From positions 82,501-146,500 of the forward strand of contig JAXRKP010000799.1 of the NCBI GenBank assembly GCA_037039925.1: a DNA stretch of 64,000 nucleotides, read 5' to 3'. The notes under the pieces were generated by a model that was not told the origin of the DNA, did no database searches, and was given only the letters and a program-made list of their open reading frames with translations. This stretch comes from Doris montereyensis (taxonomy: Eukaryota > Mollusca > Gastropoda > Nudibranchia > Dorididae). Every line of letters begins with the position of its first letter. The stretch's first letter is position 1. This document shows, piece by piece, positions 1-11,999 of this stretch. The position numbers and the translations under genes are program-made.

Positions 1-1359
1 GTTAAGTGCTTTGTAAACTTCAAAACTACTTTATATCAAGGCCATATCATTGAAAAGTAAATTGTTCAGCACAACGATGTGGTGTTCAGTAAGCGGCAAA
101 CAGAATATTCTTCAATGATGGGAACAGTTGAAGTAGGCCCATCATCACCTGGATCGAAAGAATCGTTTACCTAAATGGACGGACTCGACTATCTTTTAAT
201 TAATATTGTAATCGAACATTTTAAGTCACATGACTTTATTATTGTTTTGTGACCCGCTTTGTGATCATCTACCTTCGACACTAACCTCCTACTGAACTCA
301 CATACGAGGACCTGATTTTTCCCTATTACACATTTGACTTCATTTGTGTTGTAAATGAGTTGCTGGGCCATGTCACAGTCACAACACACTTGAGGCTCCA
401 AAAGCAGTGGTTGGGGGTTTCCCTTGCTAACTCTTAACTTACACGCACATGTGACGTTTAATTTCCTCTCCAGTCGACGGCATCAACCCCAGACTATGAG
501 AATATAATGAAATATTATATTCATAAAGAATAGCTCTACATTGTACTAAACTAGCCTAGATCTAGATCTAGTAAGTTGATATAATTCTAGATCTAAATCC
601 TGATTGATCTCAATCTAGAAAAAATCTGCATCGCATGTAGTATCTGTAAAATAGCGTGTATCTAGATCTAGATTCTATATCTTGTCTAGATCTAGATCTA
701 GATAATTTTAGCTGGAAATATATCTAGATCTAGATCTAGCTAGCCTCTAGATCTAAATTAAATCCAATAATGAAAATGTTTAATCTGTCGTTCTTAAGAG
801 CATTTTCTAGACCTTAGAGTTAGGTGGAGGCAGTTACATAGATCTAGATCTAGCTGGACACACACTTGCTTGTAAATCACCATCCCTCCTGAACCCCCAC
901 TACCCCCCCCCCCCTTCCTCCAAACCCCAATATGCCCCACCCCTTCCCCAGTCCCAGCAAAGTCAGATCTCTCTGTTCAAGAATGGTGATAGTGTGTGTC
1001 CTACTGTGGAGGTCCTTCTTCACTAGAGCTAAATTCTGCATGCAGTATTAGTACTATTTAATTACCCATCCTGGTTTGTTTTTTAATTATTATTTTTTTA
1101 ATGTCAAAGTAAGAGAAGTAGATATACTAGATCTAGATTATAAATGTATTTATTGAAATGAGTTCCATAGTCGGCACATCCGAGGGACATTTCTGATATA
1201 AAATGAATCTCAGTGGGGTTTTTATCCCTACTTGAAATTCGTTTCATCTTCTCGCACCTGATGTTCTTATTATCGTAATTTTGAAATACAATTTTTATTT
1301 TAAAATGTTGTTTTGCTGGGGGTATTTTCAGTTTGTTTTTCTTTTCTTTTTTGTTTTAG
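1..1359. other. Upstream region of the DRAM2-like gene
   Basis: No coding exon was recognised. The stretch holds CTAGATCT-rich sequence (541-853), a run of about 12 C at 903-914 and ordinary AT-rich DNA. The 3' splice site at 1358-1359 opens the first coding exon, so a 5' UTR exon and promoter of that gene should lie here or before the window. I could not place them. Confidence 0.5.
541..853. repeat. CTAGATCT palindromic simple-repeat cluster
   Basis: Seven or more short runs of overlapping AGATCT/CTAGATCTAG occur in about 310 bp. The same hexamer recurs at 1125-1136, 10360, 46100-46118, 46588-46600, 46757-46790 and 47064-47072. It is self-complementary, so strand is meaningless. Confidence 0.8.
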
Positions 1360-1382
1360 TCGAGACCCCAGTGACCGTCATA

Positions 1383-4300
1383 ATGAGACTGGGTTTACTT
1401 CCTATTGCCCTGGTGGCACTTTGCTTTCTCACGTTCATCGTATCCTACATCATCGCAGTTATGAGGGAAGATGTGCCAGCAGCTTTTCCATACATCAGGT
1501 GACACGGCTGCAAGATTACATTCTTGAATTTCTATCATTTCTCTTATTGTATACAGGCCTCGCAGTCTCCTCAAATTTCCTAAAAAAAATTATCTCCTCA
1601 AATTTGAAAATTGTTTCAAATGTCCCCAAAATAAGTTAAAGTTTATGGAACAGTGTAGTAGTTAGTAGAAGGCCGACCCATAATAATATTTAACTCAATA
1701 CTACTGTATAGGTGCCTGCATTAATTAAGGTGCTCTTTACCTAATTCTTGTATTGTATGTAAGTGTGTGTGTATATATGTCTGTATGTATGTGTCTGAGA
1801 GAGGAGGGGTGAGAAAGAGATTGCGTCTTTCTCTCTCTCTCTGTCTGTGTGTGTGTGCCTCTCTCTGTTTGTCTCTCTCTCTCTTTGTCTATATTTCTCT
1901 GTCTGTCTTTCTCTATTTCTCTCTCTGTCTCTTTCTTTACTCTCTCTCTCCATCTCCAGACCTGCCAACCTCCGAAATGATCGGGAAATTCCCAATTGAA
2001 ATGCCCTGCTCCCGACATCCCGAAACTAACGACATTTTCCTGAAAATTGGTTACGAGAGAAAAACATTTATTAAGAATGGAACGTGCGATAAAATATTAA
2101 TGAAAACGCGTTTAAACTAGAGATAAAATAATACTAATAGCACAAGTTCAAGTAGAGTTCAAGACTCCTGTCCCGTATTCCCAGAAGCAATCATCGATCG
2201 ATAAAGACACAAGCTTGCTAGTCTAGTGGGGTGTGGAGAATCTTCTGGACAGGATGCAATTTTAACACAGGTTGTTACTCCCAAGCTTGTCAAAAGTGCT
2301 TGTACCCATTTACAACTGGGTTTAGCTTTGCCAGGATTGGAACCCGGGACCTCATGATCCCAAGTCCAGCAACTTAACACTCAGCCACCTGGCATAGGTC
2401 ACATATATATTATGTTCTCTTTTGGTCTTCGGTGTTAGATGTTTTTTGCCCGCGTATGTCACATATAAGTAAATTCTCCTCAAATTTTACTAAAATCTCC
2501 TAAAAATGTTAATCCTGACTGCTACTAGGCCTGTTTATAATATCCATATGTGACACTGTACATTCCTCTAACTCTAACATTATGTAATGCATGTGAGTGG
2601 TGTGTATGTATATATTTAATCTTGTCCATGCCATCTGTGACACTCAAGAATGCACATGCAATGTTTTTAAAGTATCGAGTTTCTTAACTTTTTTAGGCCT
2701 GGTGGTGATGTTGGTAGCGTTGATATGCTCATGTGACAATTTTAGTACAGGTCTTAAAGAGGCTAAAAGCCACATAGTCATAAGAGGTTCACTCCCAGTC
2801 GTGTACCAATGACAATTGTTTTCTTTAATTGGGGGTCTCGGTAGTCCAGAGGCAAGGTGACGATTGAAACATTTTCTCGTTTTCTTCGAGCAAAATCTAC
2901 CCCCTGGTCCAGGTAGGTGGATCGACACCTAGTCCCACCGGAGACAGACGATAAAAAGGAAGATTACAAAACTCTGTGCGCGTTAAAGATCCCTTGGCTA
3001 TTTACAGGGCAGTCTGGGCAAAATTAAAAACCCTACCAAAATTCCTGTGATCACCTTAGTAGTGGATGTGGGTAAATCAAATGAAATCAAATCAACATTT
3101 TTAATTTATCTACTTCTTTCATGCCTTCTTGTTGTTGGCCTGTCAGGGACATACAGAACTTCTCAGCAATTCCTTATGCTGTAGTAATTGTGCTTATCCC
3201 TAAATGATCATACAAAAAACAATGCAGCATAAAATGTTAAGCAATAGGAGCACACAAGTGCCAGTATCACCTTGTAACTCATTTCATAGGGCAAGTGCCT
3301 TCACATAGCAACTTATTTCATCTTTTGACATGTATGTCACCTGGCTTATATGGTCCTTCAAGACCTTTATAGCCCATAGAGCCAGAGCTTATCCCTGTTT
3401 CTATAGCATAAAGCAAAACGTGTGATAATAACCACCTTCTGGACCAGACACTAGTCTGACACAGGTTTTACTCCCAAGCTAGGGCTTGTACCCATTTTAA
3501 ACCCGGTCGTGCAAGAAAATGCGTACTGTTAAGTGTTAAGTCTTCCCCAAGGAACACAACATCAGGCCTGGTTTTGCCAGGATTCAAACACAAGACCTCA
3601 AGATCCCCAGTCTGGCAGCCTTACCACTCAACCATCAACACCACCACCTGGCTTATGCCTCATAGTTATTATTTCAACTTGAAATCATTGTATATCGTGG
3701 ATGTGAGAACTTTTGATAGAATCCTACTATATTTCAATGACACCTCATGGACACTGAAAATTTGTTGAATGGAATATGCAGTTTTCAGTTTTATCAAACA
3801 AAATCAAGCAGAAGACAGAGATTGACTTATCTCTGGGAAACAAATTAACGTTTATCGAAGTCTCAAAGTTCAAAGTAGTGTAATACATTCTTGTATTCAA
3901 TGGTCAGAGGCAAGGTGTCATCGTAAGTCTCAAAGTTCAATGTAGTGTAATGCATTCTTGCACTCAATGGTCCAGAGGCAAGGCGTCACCGTCTCAATCG
4001 AAAAAGATTAAAAATTAAAACCCATCCCCTGGGTACGGTGTATATCAACACCTAGTCACGTTGGAGACGGACAATAAAAAAAGGAGGTCATGTGTGTATA
4101 TCGCAACATACTGTGCTGCTTTGCTGTTTACAGGGGCGGTCCGGGCTAAATTAGAAACCCTACCAAAACCCCTGACATTGCCCTAGTTGTGGACGTGGGT
4201 AAATTAAATCAAATCAGGTTGTAGAGTTGTGCTTATAAGTAATGATGGCTTTCGGGCTTTAAAATCTCCAGCAAAAAATATAGTTCTGAAATTTTAATGT

Positions 4301-7300
4301 GTTTAAAGAAAATCTAATGTTAGATAATAAAACCCATAATAAAAGGGGTTGATATTAATGTTATAAAAATTTATTGCCTTCTCTTTTGTTGTCAAACCTA
4401 GTGACACTGGGGTTCTAGGGAGGCCAGAAAGTTGCATCTTTGGTTTCTTCCTCAACATCGCCGTCTTCATGTGTAAGTAAACTTGACTAGTATGAAAGAA
4501 ATTGTTCCTCTTAATGTTAAGTGAGATAGCATAACTTAAAGATTGAAGGGGTCATATGATGGCTTTAGGAATTCCAAGTTTCAAACGGCTAAAAGGTGAT
4601 GTGTTTTCATCATATCACGTTTATACTTTCTGAAACATGATTTCTTTATAATCCCTAGGATAATCTCTCTATCTCGTTTTTTCCTGAAAGTGGACATAAG
4701 CACGCTATGACTATTCAATTCAAGTGACCCCTTCGATTGTAAGAAATGGTTGATTTCCTGTTTAAAGAAATAACAAATCTGTCGTAACAACAACACAATT
4801 GAATGCACGAGGACCATAACTGTGGTCGATTGCCCCATGGAGTCAACAAAGTGTTCACGGAGATATCACAGAATTTTGATGTTTCAGAACCTTGTTGGTA
4901 ACAGTCATATCCCAGAACTTTATGGGGGGGGGGGGGGTATGGCGAGTCTAGGACCAAAATGTTGATTTTCTGTTCTTTGCATATTCGGGTAGAACAATCA
5001 TTTATCTACAAGTTTATGGCAGAAAAATGTCTGTATGACGTATAATTTTTTTTTTACAAAATATTTTACAGGCGAGTGTAGGTTAAAACAGTCAAAATTT
5101 TGACGTAAATTATCCTAACACTGACTGAAAAGGTGGCAGTAAAAACCCGTATATTTGTGGTTAATCGCCAAATGTGGCAACACTGAGGTAACCTGGCTTC
5201 TGCCAACACCGCTAGTCACTTCGACCCATCGTGTGTGATGTAAGAGACGTTGCGATCAGTGTGTATAAACACACATACAATCCTAGGATATAGTGGAAAA
5301 AAACAAAAAAAACTGGTCATTTTGACGTCTGTTTTCACAACAGTACACATCTAAATCTAGATTTATAATCCTCTTTGGATTAAATGTCAGAGACTATCGA
5401 AAGAGGCGGGGGCTGCTACAATAAGGGAAATCTATCTTGAAGCGTTTGTTTTGTGTTTTCTTTGATTTTTTTACTTGCAGTTTTCTAAATGTAGTTTTTC
5501 CACACTAAAATTCTATCTCATCCCCATTTACTGAACGATTTGTATTGTATTTGGCACACATGTTGCTCTTGTCAATTTTAATAGAATGACGCCAGTTTTT
5601 TTTTTATATATTGTAAACTTTTTGAGACATTATTTTTTTTTGTAATAAAAATGACGATTTGTACATTCACAGTATTTTCAAACATTCATTAAAAAAAACT
5701 ATCCAAAATATTTAAAAAACTTGATGTCACTGTTAGATATTGAATGTAAAAGTCGATCTGCACAGGTTTTGAATGATTTTATTCATAACTAAGGGAGGAG
5801 ATAGATTTTGAAAATTGGGTTTGAAATCCAAGATGTGGCTGTTTCTATGGCAACCAAGGACACTACAAACTTTTCACTGATAAAGAATGGCTGTATTTTA
5901 ACAGTTGCTCATGTACATACTAAAAGCAAAAACCTAAACTCAAAAGTCAAAAGCCAAAAAAAAATTTTTCATCTTCATCACTCCAATTACTGAGTCAGCT
6001 CTTGTTCTTTAATATTTAAAAATAAATAAATCTGAATTTGAAATCACTAACATTTGCCGTATGAAATGTATAGTTCGTCCTTTCATTGGCTAGTCTTTCT
6101 TCACATTCATATTGTGATTGGCATTCTTCTCCCAGCTTTCTGCACCATGTACATTCGCTTTCCAAGGCAGTTGAAGCTCTGGCCGTCTCCTTTGATGGAT
6201 GACCGCTGGGTACAGCGTATGAATAAAAGGGTCCATGCTCGCAGGCACCATTTCTTGTGTAGGTTGTGCTGTAGTGGCCAATTTCAGGTAGGTTGATATT
6301 TTATCGTTGTGTCAGTGAGACGCTGAAGTAGTTGTTAAGTAGTCTTAGAGCGAGTTCTCTTTATTGAAATAATCTTGTGGGTTTACTTTCGCACTGATTC
6401 CTAACATTGAGGTAAATTTTTTGTTTTAGATATTCATGGCCTCTTCCCTTTCGTTTTGTTTGCTGCTATATCATATGATCGTGTTAGGGGTTATGTAGGT
6501 CGTTTAACCTTAAATGCCCCATAAATCATAAGTCAATTATGGAGTTTTTAAAAAAGGATTGAACTTACAATAATCAATTTTGAACAATGCACATTCATTC
6601 ATCATACAAATATTTTAATCCATAGAGCGCTTTATCAATGGTATTTAAAAAAATTAATACTGTTTGAATTTTTTGTTTTGAACAAAAACTACTTCAGCAT
6701 TCGCTTTGTGCCAGCAAATGAAAACGTTGCACAGATAACAAACTTTATCCACAGGACTGACCATCTCTTTCACACTACTCATTCTGACAAATCTTAAATA
6801 TGTGGAACTGACACCTATATCTGTGTGAGAGTGACAATTCTTATCTGAGTGAGACTGACAATCCTTATCTGTTGAGACTGACAATTTTTATCTGTGAGAC
6901 TGACAAAACTTATCCATGATACTTATAAACCTTATCTGTGAGCCTGCCAAACGCTAACCATGAAACTGACAAACTTGATCTGATAGGTTGATGATATGTG
7001 TTTTGTTTTTGGGGTTTTTCTTCCAGGAGGGCACTGTGTAGAGGGCGTCCATTTGGTAGGAGTGCGATTTACTGCTTTCATCCTGGGCATCTTCTACTGC
7101 TTCCTGCAAGCAGCCCTGTCTTACCAGATGTACCCAGAGTTCAATGGCCGATGCATCTGTCGAGCGCGGCTAGCTATCAGCCTTGGGTCCTTGCTTAGTG
7201 CAATGCTGAGTATCCTTTCAACTTCCATTTGACGGGGGGGGGGGGGCAGCTGTGGTATGGTTAACATTGACTGGGTTTGGATTTGTGCAATTGTCTCATG

Positions 7301-7324
7301 TGTATGTTAAATTTGTTTGAAACC

Positions 7325-7422
<98 letters not shown>

Positions 7423-7423
7423 G

Positions 7424-7462
<39 letters not shown>

Positions 7463-7480
7463 GCCTCTCTCACTCCTCTT

Positions 7481-7571
<91 letters not shown>

Positions 7572-9014
7572 CCCTATTTATCTTCGTAAAGCTGCCTTTC
7601 CGTCAAAGGACACACCAAGTTGCTTTCCCTAACCGCAAATCTCTAGCCGTGAGCTCCGCTGCATACTCAGTGCATGAGTGGAACATGTCAAAACACAACC
7701 CGACGAGACGAAAATCAAATGGTCCCCGGGAGACGCTGTGAGTTGATTTCTTATTGACACTGACTGACTGATTGTTTCGGCTGGTTGGACAGACTCATGG
7801 CTGTTAGGCTTCTCTTGTTTTCTGTTATAAGATTTTTGTTGTTTGATTGATTGGCTTCTCAATCAAGTAGCATTAGTGCCTTGACTTAAGACTATGAGGC
7901 CCTGGGATTGAACCCTAGTAATTTTAGGTCCGACAGACCCGCAACGCACATTTTCCCAAATACAAATCTGCGATGGGCTCGCATCCTGTTCAGGAATAGA
8001 TAAAGACAAACAGTGAGGCAAGGGGTACGTCGGAAGTGAAGGTAATGACACAAGACAATATGAAAGCCTCATAGGAACAAAGATGAGACAAACACAAGGA
8101 ATAGACAGAAAACATCCTGGCCATCATGGGGATCGAACCCGTGACCTTTGCATCTGCACCCATCACCTCGCCATGAAAAGAAATCGTGTTGCCAACCGAG
8201 CTAACTACGCTCCCTACATTTAGACTGAGTGAGTAGGGGTCCATACACACATGCATTTATGTACATTTACACACAAACGCACATTCACGCACAAACATTT
8301 ATACCACACACGTGACTGCTATTACTACACATACATGTACCAATAATTGGCAAATTTTGTGAGACAAGAGCAACGTGGGATGGTCGCATCGCAACCCAAA
8401 ATTGATGTGGTTCTAAATTGAAATTTTGACTGGCAAGAGTTGATAAGTTTTCTTGATAAGCGTTAGAGCAGTTTTGTTAATTTTCGCCACAAGTCCATAT
8501 AAAAAAATGTTATCATAATCATGATAACAGATGAAGCTTGTTTATGAGATCTTTGAGGTAATTTATTTTCAAAAAAGTTGTTCTGGCTTAGTTAAGAACG
8601 TGCTGATCTGATGTCATGACATGTGCCTAGTTATTGTCTCATTCACATCTGGATGGAACTCTAATACATGCTAACAGAAGTTAATTGAGTGAAATATTCA
8701 AGTTGTGTCTATCAGAAATTGTGAAATTATAATTGCGCATTATTCACAGTTCTTAATTTTTTCTGTTTCTGTTCTCGCTCTCTCTATCTACCTCTCACAC
8801 TCTCCTTCTTCTTTTGTTCCAGGGCTTTGCCTCTCACATTGTCAGCACTGCTGAGAGTGGTTGACAGCGTTGTCCTTCTTTGCTTCTTCCTGACCTCGCC
8901 AGTGAATTTAACAAGTTTGAGATGGATGTGAAGCTGCGGCCGTTGGTCTTCCATTTAAATGAAAACCTGGTCTCCCAAGAGGATGCTCACGAAAGAACAA
9001 GACTATTGATGTAG
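1383..9014 (+). CDS. DRAM2-like: DRAM2-like autophagy modulator (Frag1/DRAM/Sfk1 family), six coding exons, frameshifted
   Basis: A multipass membrane protein; vertebrate relatives sit in lysosomal membranes and promote autophagy. Coding exons: 1383-1498, 4402-4472, 6136-6287, 7027-7209, 7647-7737, 8823-9014, all with AG/GT borders. The start is the first in-frame ATG of the exon that begins at 1360 and precedes LGLLPIALVALCFLTFIVSY (membrane segment 1). Then come PYI-SDTG across the first junction, ESCIFGFFLNIAVF (segment 2), MYIRF, LAGTISCVGCAVVANF (segment 3 with the family NF[Q] motif), VHLVGVRFTAFILG and LQAALSYQMYP, KIKWSPGDA-GFASHIVSTA across the fifth junction, and an ERTRLL tail like that of DRAM2. 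The length, about 268 residues, matches DRAM2. Frame changes occur in exon 3 (extra G near 6230; missing T near 6283), exon 4 (after EGTV), exon 5 (A run near 7711) and exon 6 (about three small indels). Intact splice sites and conserved motifs on both sides of each break argue for sequence error rather than decay. Family membership is secure; DRAM1 versus DRAM2 is less so. Confidence 0.9.
2190..2397 (-). repeat. SINE-B copy 1 (tRNA-derived)
   Basis: Read on the - strand it has a tRNA-like head with a box-B-like GGTTCCAATCCTGG, then a body containing CCATTTGCACCTGGGT-like and TGTCCAGAAG segments shared with the copies near 3350, 43185, 49610 and 57770. It lies in intron 1 of the DRAM2-like gene, antisense to it. 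Confidence 0.75.
2830..3096 (+). repeat. SINE-A copy 1 (tRNA-derived, AAATC tail)
   Basis: The head has GTAGTCCAGAGGCAAGG as a box-A-like segment. The body has CTGGTCCAGGTAGGTGGATC, AGACGATAAAAAGGA and GATCCCTTGGCTATTTACAG. The 3' end is a short AAATCAAAT repeat tail. Other copies: 3958, 17827, 53727(-), 56278(-), 62221(-). Confidence 0.85.
3350..3655 (-). repeat. SINE-B copy 2
   Basis: A near full-length copy. The + strand shows the family tail (CCTTCAAGACCTTTATAGCC, GAGCCAGAGCTTATCC), then TACTCCCAAGCT and CTTGTACCCATTT, then the tRNA-like head (GCCAGGATTCAAACAC) at the far end. Intronic and antisense to the host gene. Confidence 0.8.
3850..3990 (+). repeat. Tandem duplication at the 5' end of a SINE-A copy
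   Basis: TCTCAAAGTTCAA-GTAGTGTAAT-CATTCTTG-CTCAATGGTC-AGAGGCAAGG occurs at about 3858-3917 and again at about 3929-3984. The SINE head and its flank were therefore duplicated locally after or during insertion. Confidence 0.7.
3958..4216 (+). repeat. SINE-A copy 2
   Basis: It has the head GGTCCAGAGGCAAGGCGTC and the body landmarks GGACAATAAAAAAAGGAGG and TGTGGACGTGGGTAAATT, and ends in AAATCAAATC. It is diverged around box B. Sense to the host gene. Confidence 0.8.
4545..4734. mobile_element. MITE with GAAGGGGTCA terminal inverted repeats, copy 1
   Basis: Ten-base perfect inverted ends, GAAGGGGTCA at 4545-4554 and TGACCCCTTC at 4725-4734, are flanked on each side by GATT, a plausible 4-bp target-site duplication. 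The 190-bp interior is alignable with the reverse complement of 23581-23836. No coding capacity. Confidence 0.75.
4950..5985 (+). repeat. About 1-kb interspersed repeat, copy 1
   Basis: Aligns over almost its whole length with 34469-35470 on the same strand. Shared blocks include TTGATTTTCTGTTCTTTGCA, GGTTAATCGCCAAATGTGGC, ACTTCGACCCATCG, CATTTCGACGTCTGTTTTCA-like sequence and a final AAAAACCTAAACTCAAAAG before an A-rich end. No reverse transcriptase or transposase motif and no terminal inverted repeat was seen. The A-rich 3' end suggests a non-autonomous retroposon. It sits in intron 2 of the DRAM2-like gene. Confidence 0.8.
7326..7565. repeat. (CT)n microsatellite
   Basis: About 240 bp of nearly pure CT on the + strand, with two CTGCCTGCC interruptions. 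It lies in intron 4 of the DRAM2-like gene. Confidence 0.98.
7862..8225. repeat. Composite of tRNA-like SINE pieces
   Basis: The left part (about 7862-8010, +) has a GGGATTGAACCCTAG box-B-like segment followed by GGGCTCGCATCCTGTTCAGG. The right part (about 8117-8215, -) reads as a tRNA-like head with TAGTTAGCTCGGTTGGC (box A) and GGGTTCGATCCCCATG (box B). No closed acceptor stem, so these are SINE heads and not tRNA genes. Confidence 0.65.
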
Positions 9015-10794
9015 AGCTGGACGTGCGATAGAGCTGTGATGATTGAAAATGTTTCATAAATCCTGTGCTGTTGGATGAAAAAAGATATTGACGTGATACC
9101 TTCAAGAAAACCAATTTCTTTGCGGAAGATCATCCAAAGCCATTTGATAGTGACTTGGATAGATTCAGTTTTTGGACTACCTGCCTTCCCTCTGTTCACA
9201 AATTTCTGAATGATGGTGTAGGAAAACAGCTAAATATTTATCAAGGCGAGAAAGAATTGAAAGATATAAAGAAAAATGTGGATTTCGACTCAAAACACCT
9301 ATTTGTTTATGGAACACCTGTGTGTTTTCCTCAGAATGTATTGACAATGAATGGCTATGCAGTTTCTTGTTTGATGAGTTCCCTCATACTTGAGTGTCAA
9401 CGGTTATGGCTGCCTATCTTCTTCTTCTTCTCTTGAAGGGACTGGTGCGAAGTTTGGGTTTTATTATTATAACCCTTAAAACAGGACTCAAAGCTTACGG
9501 CCTCAGCTGGCTGGGGGCCAGTTGAGGTCCCTGCAGTTTAATCCACCTTCGGCAATCAGGTGAGCCCCACTAAATTGCAGTGGTAAGAATGGCTGCCTAT
9601 CAATACTATCATAATTAAGGGGCCACTGTTGGCTTATGGATTGCCTTTGACTTTAAGCTAAACCGGCTATCATAGTCCCACTGGTAGCCTATACATTGCC
9701 TTTTACTTTAGGCCATCATAGGGCTAGTGGTGGGGCCACACAAATAGTAACCTATTGATTTGCCGTAGATGATTTATTCTGCTTGGTAGATCTGTTGCTG
9801 CTACGATTTCATGTATACAACGTCTGCTACAATTTCATGTGTACAACGTCTGCTACAAAATTGTAACAACAATAGATCTTCTATATACAAGTTAAACTAT
9901 GTGAGGCATGGCATATCAGCAGGCCTATATTTCTGTGGCCCACGATAGCATTTTTGCTAAACCCATTTCCTTACCATTGCGACGCTAAAATGCAACCTCA
10001 CGCTTCTCAATGCGCCCGACCCAATTTGAAAAGTACTAGTGTGTGTAGGAACTCATTTATATTGAAACTACAGTCAAAAAGTTACTTCTGTTGCTTTCAG
10101 GAAGTGGAGAGTACATTAAAACGAAAGTACATGTTTACTCGATCTAAATTGCTTTACTGGCTATCGAACCGTGAATTTTTTAAAACAGACAAAATTTCTT
10201 GACAAGTACACGTGTGTACATGCTGTGAAAGGGCATTTTATTTTCTCAAATCCTTGTGGAATGAAGATGTTTAAGGCATCACAGAGGTGATTAATGTATA
10301 TTTTAATAGTATAGTGAATCAGGCTTTCATGTTGAGTTTGAGAATGAAAGCAGGTTAGATCTAGAACGAGATCAAAACGAAAATTCTACTCCTGATAGGA
10401 GATTCACCATCTTCGCCTGAACAATGTCAAAGGTAATATGGATGCATGTCATACATGGAACGAAAAAAAATTATTCAAGCATCTAAATCTAAAAGAAGTT
10501 TTTTAAATTAAGTTATTTCAAGTAGTGTATGCTCAAGAAATATTTTACTGACACCATATCGTTATGTTGCACTAGGTACTTCCCTTTGCTTAGTAGTTAT
10601 AGGTAAATGACCTACTTAAACCTTTAGAAGCAATGGCTTAAGGTAATCCATAGGCTACCATGGATAAGTAGCTTCAATGGTAAAATGTTACGAAACTTAT
10701 CGTGACATGCTGGTGGCCCCAATGTTGAATTCCTTGATTTTCATGCAGTCATTTCGAATATTTCATCATCCATAGTTTTACACAAAACTATTTT

Positions 10795-10800
<6 letters not shown>
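9015..10800. other. Sequence 3' of the DRAM2-like gene
   Basis: It follows the TAG stop at 9012-9014 and is probably partly 3' UTR. A 93-codon open frame at 9155-9436 has no recognisable similarity. The stretch 9590-9760 repeats phrases such as GGCTTATGGATTGCCTTTGA. The nearest clear AATAAA on the + strand is at 11002-11007, about 2 kb away. No further gene was recognised. Confidence 0.5.

Positions 10801-10802
<2 letters not shown>

Positions 10803-10880
<78 letters not shown>
10803..10880. repeat. (TA)n microsatellite
   Basis: About 39 uninterrupted TA units. Confidence 0.98.
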
Positions 10881-10884
<4 letters not shown>

Positions 10885-11049
10885 ACCGAGATCTAGAAGA
10901 TGGCTTTTCAGGGTTAAAGATACCAGACTGTCCATTGTATGTCTGAATAACTATGTTCGTCATCTGACTATATTTTTTAATTACAATATTATATATGTTT
11001 AAATAAACAATCAGAAAGTTAAATGTCACTATTAGGTATGTCGCCTCCA

Positions 11050-11999
11050 GTTGCTTTATCATGTCTCTGAATCATTGAATTTAAATCCTTACAATGTCCA
11101 CTTCTAGACATTTAACCATTGAATCCGTACAATATCACCGCTAGAAATTCAATCAATGAATTCTTACAATATCACAGTTAGAACAATAATCATTGAATCA
11201 TTACAATATTATCATTAGAAATGTTATAATTAAATCATTACAATATCATCACTAGAAATTTAGTCATTGAATCCTAATTCTTACAATATCACAGCTAGAA
11301 ATGTAATCATTGAATCATTACAATATCACCATTAGAAATATTATAAATATAATTAAATCGTTACACTATAACCTCTAGAAATTCAATCATTGAATCCTTA
11401 CATTATCACAGCTAGAAATGTAATCATTGAATCATTACAATATCACAGCTAGAAATTCAATCATTGAATCCTTACAATATCACCACTAAAAATTCAATCA
11501 TTGAATCCTTACAATATCTTCTAGAAATGTAATCATTGAATCATTACAAAATCACCACTAGAAATGTAGTTATTGAATCCTTACAATATCGCTTCTACAA
11601 ACTGAATCATCACATTAATATCACCACTAGAAATGTAGTTAATTACTTATTACAATAACGCCACTAGAAGTGTAATCAATAGCTTTACAATATATATCAC
11701 CACTAGAAATGTAGTTAATTACTCATTACAATAGCAGCCACTAGAAGTGTAACCAATAACGCTTTACAATATATATCACCACTAGAAATGTAGTTAATTG
11801 CTCATTACAATAGCCACTAAAAGTGTAACCAATAACGCTTTACAATATATATCACCACTAGAAATGTAGTTAATTACTCATTACAATAACGCCACTAGAA
11901 CTGTAATCAATAATGCTTTGCAATATGATCACTGTTAGAAATGTAATGATTGATTTATTGTGATATCACCTCTAGAAAGGCAATTATTGACTCATTACA
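11050..11999 (+). repeat. Degenerate minisatellite, about 38-46 bp unit
   Basis: Some 24 imperfect copies of a unit built from TTACAATATCACCACTAGAA followed by ATGTAATCATTGAATCA. Towards the 3' end a longer sub-family appears with GTAGTTAATTACTCATTAC and CAATAACGCTTTACAATA, repeated three or four times. No open frame is kept. Confidence 0.9.

Noticed and set aside
6428..6500. Extra DRAM2-like exon (IFMASSLSFCLLLYH) between exons 3 and 4
   Set aside because: Exon 3 read in its shifted frame already supplies membrane segment 3 and the NF[Q] motif, so no exon is missing there; the phase also would not fit.
1383..9014. Pseudogene status for the DRAM2-like gene (and for MYG1, DCAF7, SMYD4)
   Set aside because: Splice sites, motif wording and phases are intact and the breaks are single-base, mostly in homopolymers; sequencing error explains all four loci at once.
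9155..9436. 93-codon frame after the DRAM2-like stop
   Set aside because: No recognised similarity; probably 3' UTR.
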